The notes: generated by a model from the sequence alone, not told the origin. Numbered from the stretch's first letter, positions 43,484-55,870 are shown. The stretch: DNA of 64,000 nucleotides from Trichostrongylus colubriformis (GCA_963978905.1 OZ022258.1:59287638-59351637), one strand, 5' to 3'. Numbers and translations are program-made.

Positions 43484-43854
43484 GTATGCATGATTGCCTC
43501 ACGACATTTAAATTTCGGTTTGCATGCACATTGAGCGATCTTGAACTAAGTATGAGTTCACGTGCAAACTCTTGGCACAGCACAACAACGTCAGCACGTA
43601 CACATCGCGAATTACCTCAACGACTAGCTCACGAACCAAAACGGAGGATCCGGTATGCGCAATGTCGGAGCAGTACTTAGTCGGATTGCAAGAGCCACAG
43701 AGTCACCAGTATGCCTTCGCGTGAAGCACAGAAACCCGAGGAATATAAAATAGAAGCTCCTTTCAGAGTTCAGCGCTATTGATTTACCACATTAACGATA
43801 CTTCAACTGTATTACTTTTTACTTCTTGTAATCACATCAAAAGCTGACAACTTA

Positions 43855-44638
43855 GGCTGCGTTCGTACCTAACCGGATGGGATTTTCGGATTTTTAGCGT
43901 CGAGAAAAAAACGTATCGATCAAAAAAATGGGTGGATCCGCGACGTGGGGTTTTTGGAGATTTCGCGTTAAAGGAACCGGAAGGGGGTCCGAAACGAGAG
44001 GAAGATGCAAAGAAATGAGCATTTTGTAATGAACACTCAAGGTTAGAAGCGATAATAGGCGAAAAAACCCGGACTGAAAAGCGCGACGCTGCGGTGTGTA
44101 TTCGCATCCCATTCGCATCAGCGCATCCATTCCGAGTTGTCCGCTGTAGGAGACGGGCCGTGGGCCAACGTTAGTTGTAGCACCTGACTTCCAGCGCAGT
44201 GGAGTGGCCATTCCCAACTACATTAGCATTCATGTAAGTACATCTAGAAACAATATAAGAAAGAACAAAGTAAAAGGTAGAAGGAAAAAACAAGTTTATA
44301 ATAGAAACATCTCCTGTTGGCACCATGCCAAGGCGTCTAATTGGCGAGTTTGTGCAATGGCGGCTACTAAAGCTCGTCCACACTACGTCTGTTCTACCGT
44401 AAGCCGAAATTAACCCCTTCCGGTGTCTTCAAGGATGAGTTACGTTTCGATCAAGGAAGGGAGCGTATCCGCGTGTCCGTGGTTTGGGCTTTTTCGCGGA
44501 TCGGCGTCTCCGCACATATGGACTGCCATCATAGAACGTGCAATTGCCAAAAATTCAAAATCGCTGATAATGCGATACGTCCATACACCGGTCCGCCGAT
44601 CTGCGGGGAATCCCATTCAGTTGGGTATGAACGCAGCC
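43855..44638. mobile_element. PIF/Harbinger-like MITE, copy 2, split by a TTAA MITE
   Basis: Tips GGCTGCGTTCGTACCTAACC and GGCTGCGTTCATACCCAACT (right complement) with exact TTA duplications at 43852-43854 and 44639-44641. About 327 bp of its own sequence flank the element at 43972. Confidence 0.82.
43972..44428. mobile_element. TTAA MITE, ACCGGAAGGGGT family, copy 3
   Basis: Tips AGGAACCGGAAGGGGGTCCG and GACACCGGAAGGGGTTAATT (right complement); TTAA at 43968-43971, ttcaa at the right. It landed inside the Harbinger-like element, so it is younger. Confidence 0.82.
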
Positions 44639-44762
44639 TTATATTCCATTTGATCGGATTTGAGAAATGTAAAGAGAGCTTTCCCGCCCAAAGCTAGCTG
44701 TATGAAAGCAGCGGGTTCCTTAGCAACTTCGATTCCACAGTTTACTTTCCTTCTTTCTCTAG

Positions 44763-44907
44763 AGTGAATGTACTGGAAAAAGGTTTCATAAAAACGAAAG
44801 TTTATGAGGAAGTCGAGCGGCACCATAGAAGTAAATTCCAGCCGATCACAGAAAATCCAAAAGTGTCAGTCTACTATGGAGATTTGATAACAAATCCTAT
44901 GGGCACG
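44763..44907 (+). CDS. Candidate internal exon
   Basis: A pyrimidine-rich acceptor (tttccttctttctctag) leads into 48 codons starting VNVLEKGFIKTKVYEEVERH, then PKVSVYYGDLITNPMGT, ending at a gtaagg donor in phase 0. Composition and both splice sites are good. It enters with one base, so it does not follow 43316-43483 directly. Family not recognised. Confidence 0.5.
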
Positions 44908-45284
44908 GTAAGGTTTGCTATTGTTGTAGCTTTGATAGTTGTTTACGATGTGGACGCTCGTATGATTTTCTTTCTCTTTACGATTTCCAATTGCGTGAAA
45001 AAGAAAGTATCCGCAGCTGTTATAGAGCACCATTGACAGGGTAGATACGTTACTTACTTACTTAGTACGTCTGTAGACTACGTAGTAACGAGAATTCCTT
45101 CCTGTCTCGATGAGAGTAATATCGAGGTTTCTGCCGAGTCCACAATTCTGTGCTGCTTCGCAAATGTAATAATCACAGCTGTTTGATAAATACTGCGATT
45201 TGAGATTTGTGAGCGCTGGTCCTCGTTGGCGGCTAATGAGCGATTGTAGCCAAAGCGGTGAGTTTTCCTCCTACAAACACCTAT

Positions 45285-45640
45285 CCCTTCTATAAATAAA
45301 ATGCTTCGTCTGTCTGTCCGTCAATGCGTTCGTCTCTCTTTCTGTCACGAAATTAGGCATAAGCTCAAAAATACCTAAGGAGATGAGGACAAGTTTGGAA
45401 TGGGTAGGGCGTGGTACAAGAAGTGAAGAGCATACACGGAACAAGCTACTTTCCGCTCGCGGTGAGCGGAGCGTGCACTGGAATGTTCCGTTTTACGCAA
45501 TTGTTAATCGGGTTCCATAATGACCAAAAGAGGGTAAAAACGGCTCAAGGTCAGCGATTTGTTTCCGAAAGTTATGAAAGAGGTCTGGACACAGTGGGCG
45601 GAGCGCACCACGAGTGGTTCCAACTGGACGTGGTCTGTAG
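45285..45640 (+). repeat. Dispersed repeat A, copy 3
   Basis: TATAAATAAAATGCTTCGTC, CTGTCTGTCC microsatellite, CTGTCACGAAATTAGGC, GAGATGAGGACAAGTTTGG and GAGCATACACGGAACAAGC follow in the same order as at 3040. Confidence 0.65.
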
Positions 45641-46744
45641 ATTCAAGCACCACTTATGGTTAGACGTCTCCTCACAATCTGTCAACTAATTTTAATGCCC
45701 TCAGTTCAAGAAAATTTGATGTCCACAGCAGTGAGAAAGCGAACGGCTTTTGGCGACGAATGATCCGTCTGTCTTTGAAGTAATAAACAGAGCGAAGTCT
45801 TCCCTTCCTCTCTGCATGAGCAGTAGTAGAACCTCTGACTTCGCATCCAGAATCGTCGATATCGTTTGATGGGGTGCCTACACAAAACGCTGACCTTAAC
45901 TTCAGATTTTTTCTTCTTCACTGTAGCTTCACGTAAATGTTGGCGGAATTCTGCTTTCTTGACAATCACCCCAAAGACGGCGGTAGTGGTAATATGGTTG
46001 ATAAGGAATCTTAAAGAGTCATTCACTGAAGAATTACGGGTCGGAGAGGCCTATGTATGGCAATATACCCTGCGGAAGGTGTTCCCTTGAGTTGTGGCGG
46101 AGGCGGCCTTCTTAGCTCCAGCCGCCTTTCTTATCCCGGCCCGTCTCCTAGGGGTGGCTTTGCCGAAGATTGACTGTGTAGAGTAATGAGCATGATAGCA
46201 GAGTGATACTCATCCTGTCGTATTGAGGCCGTATCGATCGAAATGACGTGGTGCTTGACGTGTCATCTTTCAAGGTGAGCACGTCCACCGGTCAGAATCA
46301 AAGATTGGTAGGAATGAAGCAATAGAACAATCCCTACCACTGCCTTTAAAGACAGCGTTAAGAACAATGTGGTCATTGAGAAATCTCTGAAAAGATACCT
46401 ACATGGAAACGGGGAGTCGCCCACTTGTGGTGAAATCCCGTCGAACGTGCCTCCGAGCTATCAGGACGGCGCGGCGGATAACAGTTGACGCTTTTGGATG
46501 ACAGACCCCATCCTCAGCGACGTGATTCCTGATTGGCTGCGGTGAGAGGGGCTAAGGTGCTGCGGCAGGGTTGGAGCTACCTCGGTGCGTTTTCTTTCGG
46601 TGCAAACACACATGTCGTAGATATTTTTCGAAACAGCTACAGCTGTCCTTGTCAATGTTTTAGATTTGATGATTACCCGGATTTTTCTTCCCTATCATTT
46701 TTTTCTTTTTTGATATTTCACGTGCTCTCTTCGCTTGTCCGCAG
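45641..46744. other. Mostly unannotated
   Basis: 46320-46470 matches the end region of the TTAA MITE at 54096 (ccactgcctttaaagacag, gtggtgaaatcccg). No supported exon. Confidence 0.3.
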
Positions 46745-46917
46745 TTTACCATGGGATACCAGTCAAGTTTTTGTATTGTTTCTATGCTGTTTTGCCCACT
46801 TGGCTACATACCAGTGGAAGACTCGTCGGGGCTATCCTCCTTTTGACGGGAATGGTCGTCCGTGTCGAGAATCAAGGGCGGAAATGGGTCCTGTTTTTCG
46901 GGTTTCTGGCCACTTAC
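46745..46917 (+). CDS. Candidate exon of a membrane protein
   Basis: A textbook acceptor (ctctcttcgcttgtccgcag) precedes a frame VYHGIPVKFLYCFYAVLPTW, a hydrophobic LVGAILLLTGMVV and WVLFFGFLATY, ending at a gtacgt donor. Two hydrophobic segments suggest membrane spans. A second frame is also open here (190 codons from 46533), so the frame choice rests on the splice sites. Family not recognised. Confidence 0.35.
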
Positions 46918-47039
46918 GTACGTTTCTCGTCGGCGTCGTATTACTGATCATCTCGACTGCCATATTCACTTTTTTACATTGCGTCCGTATTTCTCCAAAT
47001 GCTGCCTTGAAGCGCATCAGCCCTGACAAAGAAAGTTGG

Positions 47040-47463
47040 AGGAATCGTCCGCGGAAAAATTTGTTTCTTTGTTACTCTTATATTTATGTTGTATTTGCCT
47101 ATTAAGGGCCGCATGCGAAGTTTCACGCGAAAATGGGATTTCGGCTAGGATACAGCTCCCCCAATTCTTGGCCGGGTGGGCGGGGCCTCCAGCCAAAAGA
47201 CTCTCCCCGTCGTCCGCCGCGTTTGGGTACGGAGAGTGGGACTGTTTACGCAAGTTTCTGTTCCTACAATGCGTCTTCGAGCGCTGCGGACGGCGGGGTG
47301 GGCACCTGCTCGGAGACCCCGCCCACCCGGCCAAGGCTTTATGGTGCTGTGTCTTGGCCGAATTCACATTTTTTCGGATGAAATTTGCATGCGGTCCACA
47401 TTAGGTAAATACAACATAAATATATGGGAAACATAAAAACTTATTTTTTCGTGGACGAGTCCT
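47040..47463. mobile_element. TTAA MITE, ATCGTCCACGG family, diverged copy
   Basis: Tips AGGAATCGTCCGCGGAAAAA and AGGACTCGTCCACGAAAAAA (right complement); flanks TTGG (47036-47039) and TTAG (47464-47467) are decayed TTAA. Arms contain GTGGGCGGGGCCTCC. Confidence 0.78.
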
Positions 47464-47719
47464 TTAGTATATAATAAGCATGAGAAGCTGGAGAAGCTGA
47501 TGCCATAACAAAAAATAGTATATAACCACGCATCAGCCATGCATCTTAAACCCTCTCTCACAGCAACATATATGCGCTACCCTCAGGTATAACATGCCAA
47601 AATTTCGCTTGAATGCTTAGTGCCTCATCTTAATGCCAACAATCTCCCTTATTCATACCACTTAAACTTGCGTGCGTCACACTGCAAAGGTATGTGTTGG
47701 GCTTATCCTTTTCCTAAAG

Positions 47720-48004
47720 CTTGTCTATAATGCTCAAAATCCTTTTGCAACTACCCTTTGCAATGACTTTAAGGAAATTTTTCGAGACTTTTGGAATAAC
47801 TCCTTCGAAGTCTCACTCTGTTTTATGTAGATTCAGATCAACAAGGGGCTTCCGTGCAGGACCATACTCGAACGCTTCCAAAGCTATTACATTAAAACAT
47901 TCCACGCGCTGGTTGAAATTTAGGTACAATTCTTCTCGAAAGAGTATTATAAACGATTGGTCGTCACCAACCTTGCAACTGAAACAATTATGTGGTCATT
48001 AAAG
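47720..48004 (+). pseudogene. Coding-like exon with two in-frame TAG codons
   Basis: After an acceptor ttatccttttcctaaag one frame reads LVYNAQNPFATTLCNDFKEI, FRDFWNNSFEVSLCFM, TAG (47828-47830), IQINKGLPCRTILERFQSYY, KTFHALVEI, TAG (47921-47923), VQFFSKEYYKRLVVTNLATE, IMWSLK and a consensus gtaagt donor. All three pieces share the frame and an amphipathic, aromatic-rich character. Introns between them would be impossibly short. It looks like a gene fragment broken by two point mutations. A shifted frame is also open (47721-48002), so translation of that frame is the alternative. Confidence 0.4.
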
Positions 48005-48037
48005 GTAAGTCAAGCAAATCATCACACTTGTAATATA

Positions 48038-49561
48038 CCTGTTGGCTGGCTCAGTTTACTGCGCGCGATTCATGGCGATGTTGTGCAAAATGGGTGTGTT
48101 CGGCCCCACCACAGCGGAGCGGAGATTTCCTTCCCTCTGCTTTCAGCTGAGCTATTGGTTGCAAAAAAGCAGAGAAAATGGCGTGATAAAAAAGCATTTT
48201 TGTATCGGTATACTTCAATCGCTTTGCATGGAAGCCATTTTGCACAAAATCCACATGAATCGCGCGCAGTAGTAAGGGCCAGTCAACTGGTCATCATCGG
48301 GAGTTTGGGTAGTTTGGAAATCGATAGTTTTGTAATCGATTGCATCGATTGGTAACGAATAGATCACTTGCTGGGAATTAATTCGTACACATTGATGGTA
48401 GGCCATATCCCGCTTATCGATGTGTATCGTTTTCGTAAACATGCTTCACTACTTGAAATTTTACAGTCTAGCGGTCGTTACCCAGTTTGCTGCCAGTACC
48501 GCATCAGAAAATGATTGCGAGTGAACCGCTTGCTTTGCTATCACAAAAATAGGTTGTATCATGATTATCAGTGGAGATCGCAGTATCAAGAGAAATGCAC
48601 CATTTTCTAGAACGCTAGGCTGTTCAGCGGTCGATACATCGGCCAGAGATATCAGAACATAAACAGAGTATTAACTCAATGACAGTAAGCATCAGACGCG
48701 TTTGTAAAGCGGTCGTATATGTAGCAGAGCAGCAAGCGATGTAAAGGATTTCATCCCTTTCAATTCTCAACGGTTCTCATCAGCCAATGTAAGCCGTTAT
48801 CAGTTTCACTGAGGCCCGTGTAACCAACAACACCAGTAAGCTCCCCGTACCCTACAATACCTGCGAATTTTAACAACTGTTAGCCGCAAAAGCGAACCGG
48901 CCTTGGTGGACATTTCCCGTCTCACGCTCCTTATCGAATCTTATCAACTATTATCAGTTTGTATCACCCACCATTGATGTGCCCGTCTCACCCTGCTGAA
49001 TAGTATGAGTGTCAGCGCTCTTGAACCAACGCGAAAGGCGAAACGAACTTATCGACATATGCCTTCTCATGCTCCTTATCAAATCTTATCAACCGTTATC
49101 GATGCGAGTCACCCACCATTAATGTCACTGTCCCAACACTCAAAACATTTATGAATATCGATGCTCTGGGATCAACCTGAAAGGCGAAATGGATTAGACG
49201 ACTCTAGCCTTTCTACGCTCATTATCAAATCTTATCAACCGTTACCAAGCTGGATTACCCACCATCAATGTCCCCGTCCCACCCCGCACAACACCTATGA
49301 GTGTCAGCGCTTTAGGATCAACCCGAAAGGCGAAACGGATTTGGTGACATTTGCCTTCCGAGGCTCCTTATCAGCCCTTATCAGTTGCTATCACTTTCGG
49401 TCCACCACCGCTGAGGTTCCCTTGGCACCCCCTATGTCATGTAAAATTCAGCATCCCAGCTTTGCTGCGACGCGAGATATGAATTTCGTGACAGACGGAC
49501 AAACACACACACACAGACACACACACACAGACATACTAAGCGGATTATATATAGTAGGATA
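48038..49561 (+). mobile_element. Composite repeat B, copy 1
   Basis: Head: an inverted-repeat block of about 260 bp (ctgttggctgg ... ctgcgcgcgattcatgg and its complement gaatcgcgcgcagtag ... cagtcaactgg). Middle: about 550 bp non-coding. Then a tandem array of a 145-bp unit (TTATCAACCGTTATC ... CACCCACCATTAATGTCCCC) and a tail GAATTTCGTGACAGACGGAC, a CA/GACA microsatellite and TTATATATAGTAGGAT. No coding capacity. Confidence 0.75.
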
Positions 49562-49627
49562 CTCCGCACTGGCTGTATTCAGCGATCGGTACCTACGATG
49601 GCAGTGCTTTTCTAGTACGTGACACTA

Positions 49628-52600
49628 TTGGGTTGAGGAATAAGTCCCCTCCGTTTTTTAAAACGCCGTTTTTCACATTGTTTCCTTCACCTTTTGAAAA
49701 AGCTCATACAAGTTTTCGATAGAGCTTTTTCTGTTCTACAACACGATACTATCTGTTTTTCGATTCCTTCGACTACCTGATATTTATGAGCTTTGGAAAT
49801 GAAGTAAGCCGAAGGCGAAAAATTGGCACTTGCGCACCTCATCTTTCTCGTCTGCCATCGAAATCAAAAAATATATGTAAACCAGCTGGCTCGCGCACAC
49901 TACTGCGCGCGATTCATGGCGATGCTGTGCAAAATGGGTTTGATCGGCACGACCACAGTTGTGTATGGAGTTGAAAGGAAACTTCCTTCCCTCAGCTTTC
50001 AGCTGGGTCATTTATTTGAATAAAAGAAGAGAAAATGGCTTGATAAAAAAGTATTTCGGTATAATCATACTTCAGTCGCTATCGAACCCGTTTTACACGT
50101 CATCGACACGAACCGCGTGCAGTAGTGTGCGCGAGCCAGCTGGTTTAGGTCATCCTTGGGAAATTGGATAGTTTAGACATTGATAGTTTTGTACTTGATC
50201 GCATCGACTGGTAACCATTTGTTCACTTGCTTAGCATCTAATTCCTACACATAGATGGCAGATCCATATCCCGATAATCGATGTTTATAGTTTTTGTAAA
50301 CATGCTTCATTACTTGGAATTTTACATAGTCTAGCGGTCGATACCCACCGCATCAGAAAATGTTCCTGAGTGAACCGCTTGCTTTGCTATCACAAATGTA
50401 GGTTGCATCATGGTTATCAATGTAGATCGCAGTATCAAGAGAAATGCACCATTTTTTTGGAACGCTAGGCAATTCAGCGGTCGATACATCGGACACTGAT
50501 ATCAGAACATAATCAAAATATGTTCACCCAATGGCACTGAGCATAAGACGCTCTTGCTGAAGCGGTCGCAGCGATGATAGATACAGTAGTATCAGTCGTA
50601 CAGTAGTATCAAGCGATGTGGAGGATTTCATCCCCCAATTTCTAACGGTTCTTATCAGGCTCTGTAAGCCGTAGTCCGTTTCACTGAGGCCCCTGTATCC
50701 AACACTACCATTGAGGTCCCCGTACCCTACAACACCTGCGAATGTGAACATTCCACTGTTAGCCGCGAAAGCGTACCGCCCTTGGTGACATTTTCCTTCT
50801 CACGCTCCAAATCGAATCTTATCAACCATTATCAGTTCGGGTCACCCACAATTAATGTTCCCGTCGCACCTCGCAAAACACCTGTGTGTTGAACGCTCCA
50901 GGACCAATGCGAATAGCGAAACGGTTCCGACGACATTAGCCTTCTCATGCTCCTTATCGAATCTTATCAACCGTTATCAAGCTGGATCACCCACCATTAA
51001 TGTTCCCGTCGCACCTCGCAAAACACCTGTGTGTTGAACGCTCCAGGACCAATGCGAATAGCGAAACGGTTCCGACGACTTTCGCCTTCTCATGCTCCCT
51101 ATCAAATCTTATCAACCGTTATCGAGCTGGATCAGCCACCATTAATGTCCCCGTCTTACCCCGCAAAAGACTTGTGAGTATGAACGCTCCGGGACCAATG
51201 CGAAAAGCGAGACGAATTCGACGACTAGCCTTTTTACGCTCCATATCGAATCTTATCAACCGTTATCATTGCGGGTCACCCACCATTAATGTTCCCGGCC
51301 AGTCCCGTAAAACACTTATGAGTGCCAGCGCTCTTGCATCAATGCGAAAGGCGAAACGGATCTGGCGACATTTGTCTTCCAAGGCTCCTTATCAGCGCGT
51401 ATCAGCCGCTATCACTTTCGGTCCACCACCATTAGTGTCCCCTTGCCACCCCTCACATGTAAAATTCGTGGTCCCAGCTTTACTGCGAGGTGAGATATGA
51501 ATTTCGTGACAGACGGACAGACACACACACACACACACACAGAGACAGACATACTAAGCGAATTATATATAGTAGGATATGTTTCCGATAGAGCTTTTCA
51601 AGCTCTACGGAATGATACTATTTTTTATCCAAACCGCTCAACTTTTCGCTGTTTTTAAGACTCACAAATGCAGTACTCGCAACAAAGTGCACTTTCGTTA
51701 TCTTCTCTTCCTCGCTTACTATCGGGATTGGAGAGGATGTGCATATATGCATTCGATGGGGCTTTTGTGCTCTACAGGATGGTACCTTTTTTCTTTTGTA
51801 TCTTCTCATATTTTAGCATGTAGAAATAAGTTTCCACCTGTTTTTCAATTCAGTATTGCATGATGAAAATAATTTTTTTCGATAGAGTGTTTTGTATCAT
51901 TCGATAGAGCTCTTTTCGCTCTACAAGACAGTTCTACGGTTTTTGTTTGAATCAATTTTCGCCATTTTTTAGATCACTTAAAAGTCGACGAAATCGAGCA
52001 TTTTCGACTACATGTGACGAAAATGCTCGATTCGTCGACTTTTAAGTGATCTAAAAAATGGCGAAAATTGATTCGAACAAAAACCGTGAACACTGTCTTG
52101 TACAGCGAAAAGAGCTCTTTCGAACGATACAAAACACTCTATCGAGAAAAATTATTTTCATCATGCAATATTGAATTGAAAAACAGGTGGAAACTCATTT
52201 CTACATGCTAAAATATGAGAAGATACAAAAGAAAAAAGGTACCATCTTGTAGAGCACAAAAAGCCCTATCGAATGCATATATGCACATCCTCTCCAATCT
52301 CGATAGTAAGCGAGGAAGAGAAGATAACGATAATGCACACTGTTGCAGGTACTGCATTTGTGAGTCTTCAAAACAGCAAAAAGTTGAGCGATTTGTATAA
52401 AAGGTAGTACCCTTCTGTGGAGCTAGAAAAGCTCTATCACATACGTTTTTTGATTTCGATGGCAGACGAGAAAGATGAGGTGCGCAAGTGCCAATTTTTC
52501 GCCTTCAGCTTACTTCATTACCAAACCTCATAAATATTAGGTAGTCGAAGGAATCGAAAAACAGATAGTATCATTTTATAGAGCAGAAAAGGCTCTATCG

Positions 52601-52803
52601 AAAACAGACATAAGCTTTGTCGAAAGATGAAGGAAACAATGTGAAAAAGGCGTTTAAAGACATCATTAGGGGTAATGCGGTAATGGAGAAATCCCTACAA
52701 GAAGTAACTCACATGGTAGTCCTGGGCCTAGGAACGCTATCTGTGGCGAAATCCCGGTGAAAAAGCGCGTGAAAAAACGGCGGGGACTTGTTCCTCAACC
52801 CAA
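49628..52803. mobile_element. Long foldback element, TA-flanked, carrying an insertion
   Basis: Tips TTGGGTTGAGGAATAAGTCC and TTGGGTTGAGGAACAAGTCC (right complement), TA at 49626-49627 and 52804-52805. Apart from inserts it is one palindrome: arms of about 680 bp meet near 52015 (cgaaaatgctcgattcgtcg). The left arm is interrupted by composite repeat B at 49879-51578; the right arm carries a shorter extra piece near 52660-52775. No transposase. Confidence 0.85.
49879..51578 (+). mobile_element. Composite repeat B, copy 2, inside the foldback element
   Basis: Head inverted block at 49881-50147 (ACCAGCTGGCTCGCGCACAC and complement), tandem 145-bp array about 50760-51420 (spacing measured 50941 to 51086), CA microsatellite and GTAGGAT end. 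ATGT at 49875-49878 and 51579-51582 flanks it. The other arm of the foldback shows the empty site (complement of acatacgttttttgatttcg), so the boundaries are firm to a few bases. Confidence 0.82.
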
Positions 52804-52805
52804 TA

Positions 52806-54010
52806 TAATGTAGGGGTTCGTAGCGCAGCATCAAATGGTTATGTTATTGAACAAAAATCTAAAGAATCAGTGTTCCTTATCACAGTCACTATTACTTCGA
52901 AAGAAGGGCACTTCGCGTGTATGACTCAGTGTTCGGTTTTGGGAGTAAATGTGTAGCGTTAATTCTGAAAAAGGCATTGTTATGTAGCGCGCGACGAGAA
53001 GAGCACAAATTTGAGAGCTGTTTGTGATTGTGTACTGTGAGCGTGCGGTGCGAAGCAATGAAAATACAGGTGAATGCTCTAATCTTGCTCTAATCTCGCG
53101 TCATATTGCGTACTCATCCTACCATACATAGGCTGAAAATATTAATTGTGAAGCTCAAGAATACTCGAGTGGTTCGAATATAGTAAATCACAGGCGGATC
53201 TGAAAGGCAGTTTTCTTGCCACCCCAGCATGTGGTCTCTTGCGCACTGGACAACAACAAGCAATCGTCATATGTTTAATATCACGCGACTCCCAAAATAT
53301 CTCAGTGAAAGTTGGAAAAGTTTGTTCCGTTCCTCATCCTGTATGATACTATGAACGAGTTCTATCAACAGTACTTACAGATAGCAATTGACTACGCCTT
53401 CGTTCATCCGTTCGCCCCTCGATTTGACAGGAACGTGTTCAAATCAACAGAAAAGCGACGCCACGTCCTTCAAGCCATAATTAATTGATAGTCCGATACC
53501 ATCACTTGAAGATCTGAATATTTCTTGAACATTCGTTTGTATATTAACATTGTACTCGACTGTGATATGCATTTATCAATGATTTGGAAGCCATTAGGGC
53601 AGATACACAAAGTTTAAGCAGCTGAACAATGGTTCCTAGGCAACACAACCAAAGTAAGTAAAAATATCAGAACCTTCATTAGCATCGAACATAGTTGGAG
53701 TTGCAGAGGAGGAAAGCCACTCAAGTGAAGAATGACAATGGGACGAGGAGTAGGTCTCCTCCAGAATATCGAAATGGTGCAACCTGAGCATACTAGACAT
53801 CAACAAATAGCGGAGTTATTGCAGATGTAAAAAGCCTGTCGATTGCGATCGCACTGCTTCCACTGAGTTTGAAGGCACTGGAAGGGTAAGGAGAAAGTAA
53901 GAACTGGCAGTACGCTTTTTAAAAACAAACCTTCAGTTTCAGAAGAAGTGACATCTTCAGACGCGCATTGTGAGAGCGCGGCTTACTGTCTCATCACGAT
54001 CCTGCAGGGC
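52806..54010. other. No clear feature
   Basis: I found no repeat shared with the rest of the window and no exon with matched splice sites. Confidence 0.25.
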
Positions 54011-54013
54011 GGA

Positions 54014-55870
54014 TCAGCCTGGGTCAAGCCTCGGTCGAGAAATTTCCGATAAGGGGGTCGTACTTGGTCTGCTGGGTGAAGGTCTTAATCCTTAAAGGCA
54101 TCTTTCGGGAAAATTCGGACGAGAAATATAAGAAGTAGTGAATATGAAAGCCAAGATGCCTAGTAACAGGAAAAAGGAGAAAAAACGAATGGAAGTGGCC
54201 AAAAACCCAAGAAATAGAACCCCTTCCCACCATTGGTTCTGGGCGCGGACGACCTTTCCGTCAAGACGCGGGTAGTCCGCATAGGTTTTCCACTGGCATT
54301 ACCAAGATGTAAGCATGAAGGGATGTTCGGAAATGCGATAGCATCTATTTTCATGTGGTCAGTTTCAAGCTAAAAGTGAGAAAGCGCGCTCGATACATTC
54401 AATCCTGCCGATCTGCTTGACCAACCGCACCGTGACCAACCCCTCATCACGTCGCCTGGAGGCGGGCTGTCCTTGTCCAAGGCGGCTTGTCCTGACGAGG
54501 CCGCCTCCGCCACAGCTCAAGGGGGCGCCTTCTGCGGGGGATTTCGTCATGCATAGGCCTTCCAGACCCGTAGTTTTTCACTCAATGCCTCCTTATGGGA
54601 TTCCCTGTCACCCACATTATCCCGAACACTGTCTTTAAGGTAGGCAGTGACCAACACAATTTCTCAGGTTGAGGGTTCAAAGTGTAAAGAGGAGATGAGG
54701 TAGGACTGACTAATTGGGTTCAAATCCAAAACTGATACTCGATTTCATCTTTACTTGAAAACTCGAGTGAACAGAAAGCAGGACCTCACAAATAGGAAGT
54801 AAGGTAAGGCACATTTTTTTCCTAGGATAAGTGTTCAAGACCAATTGTAGAGTGGAGAGTGCATGGACAACGCAGAGGATAGTTGCGATGAAAGGCTAAG
54901 GTGATCTCTTGGTCTTCTTGAAATTGTGGATTGCGAGCAAGGTATTAAGCTTCTGCAACCAAACGCATAACTCATACTGTAGTGCGGCGTCTATACTCGA
55001 TGCCTTTGGTGGATTACCAAAGGTTGTACAGGCACTTGTGGTATATGTTTATTACGACGTACCTTTTGTACTATAACCGACCATAATACATCGCAATAGG
55101 GGTTTATATACAGACAAATGTGGGCGTTGCATAGATATGGTCTCAACCCTGGACCGAAATGGTCCGGTGGAGACACTCCTGTTAGGCGATGAAAGAGTGC
55201 ACCACGCCAGGGGCAAATACCTAGGATGATAGTTGATTGCCCACTTACGATACCGCGAGGTCATGCCTGCGGTATCTATTCAATAGGTACTTATCTAAGT
55301 TATGTCCTAGGGTAAACAACTTGAGCTAACATGTTATCATTCATTTCTAGCTGCTAGTTGATAAGAATGAGATATTATGGTTGTGATCCACAACAATGCC
55401 TTATTCACAGTCCACAATTTCAAGACGACCACGGAAATAGTGCATCCGTCAACCTGTCAACCTGATGGATCGTAACACAGAAACCTCATGCATGGCGCTA
55501 TTCACAACGAAGCAGAGCAACGCTAATAGCCCTTTCGTTGGTCCGCTGGCATCGAAACCACGTAAAGAGAGACCTCCGAAATTCACCGATCAGCCGTGGG
55601 AAGCGCTATCTATGTAAGGGTACCAGCGTGAATGAATACTCGAGAAGCTATGGGATGGGAAGGAAAAAGTGGCTGTTAGGGGATTTTTTTATATCTTGAT
55701 ATCACAAGAACATATACTGTAACTGGCGGGCCAGTATACGAACCGGATACCATTATTCATTAACAATGTGGATGAAATTCCATGCGTGGCGCATCCCGCA
55801 GCGAGGCCGTCTAACGCCAATCGTCATCCCACTGAATATTTGAAAGCGAAGGATGTGTAGTGGAGGAATT
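54014..55870 (+). repeat. Long dispersed repeat C, copy 3, interrupted
   Basis: Starts cctgggtcaagcctcggtcg and follows the block order of 5998-6720 (caatttctcaggttgaggg, gatctcttggtcttcttg, agcttctgcaacc, cctcatgcatggcgc, gcgcatcccgcagcgagg). It is interrupted by the TTAA MITE at 54096 and by about 380 bp of unrelated sequence at 55000-55380. Confidence 0.6.
54096..54634. mobile_element. TTAA MITE, 539 bp
   Basis: Tips AGGCATCTTTCGGGAAAATT and AGACAGTGTTCGGGATAATG (right complement), exact TTAA at 54092-54095 and 54635-54638. Fragments of the same family lie near 36917 and 46345. Confidence 0.75.

Noticed and set aside
45411..45689. 92-codon frame as a gene
   Set aside because: It lies mostly within dispersed repeat A, whose other copies do not keep the frame open.
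46533..47105. 190-codon + strand frame
   Set aside because: It runs into the TTAA MITE at 47040 and is out of phase with the well-supported splice sites at 46745 and 46917.
48898..51420. Regularly spaced repeats that could suggest a CRISPR array
   Set aside because: The 145-bp units are contiguous with no unique spacers, and the genome is eukaryotic.
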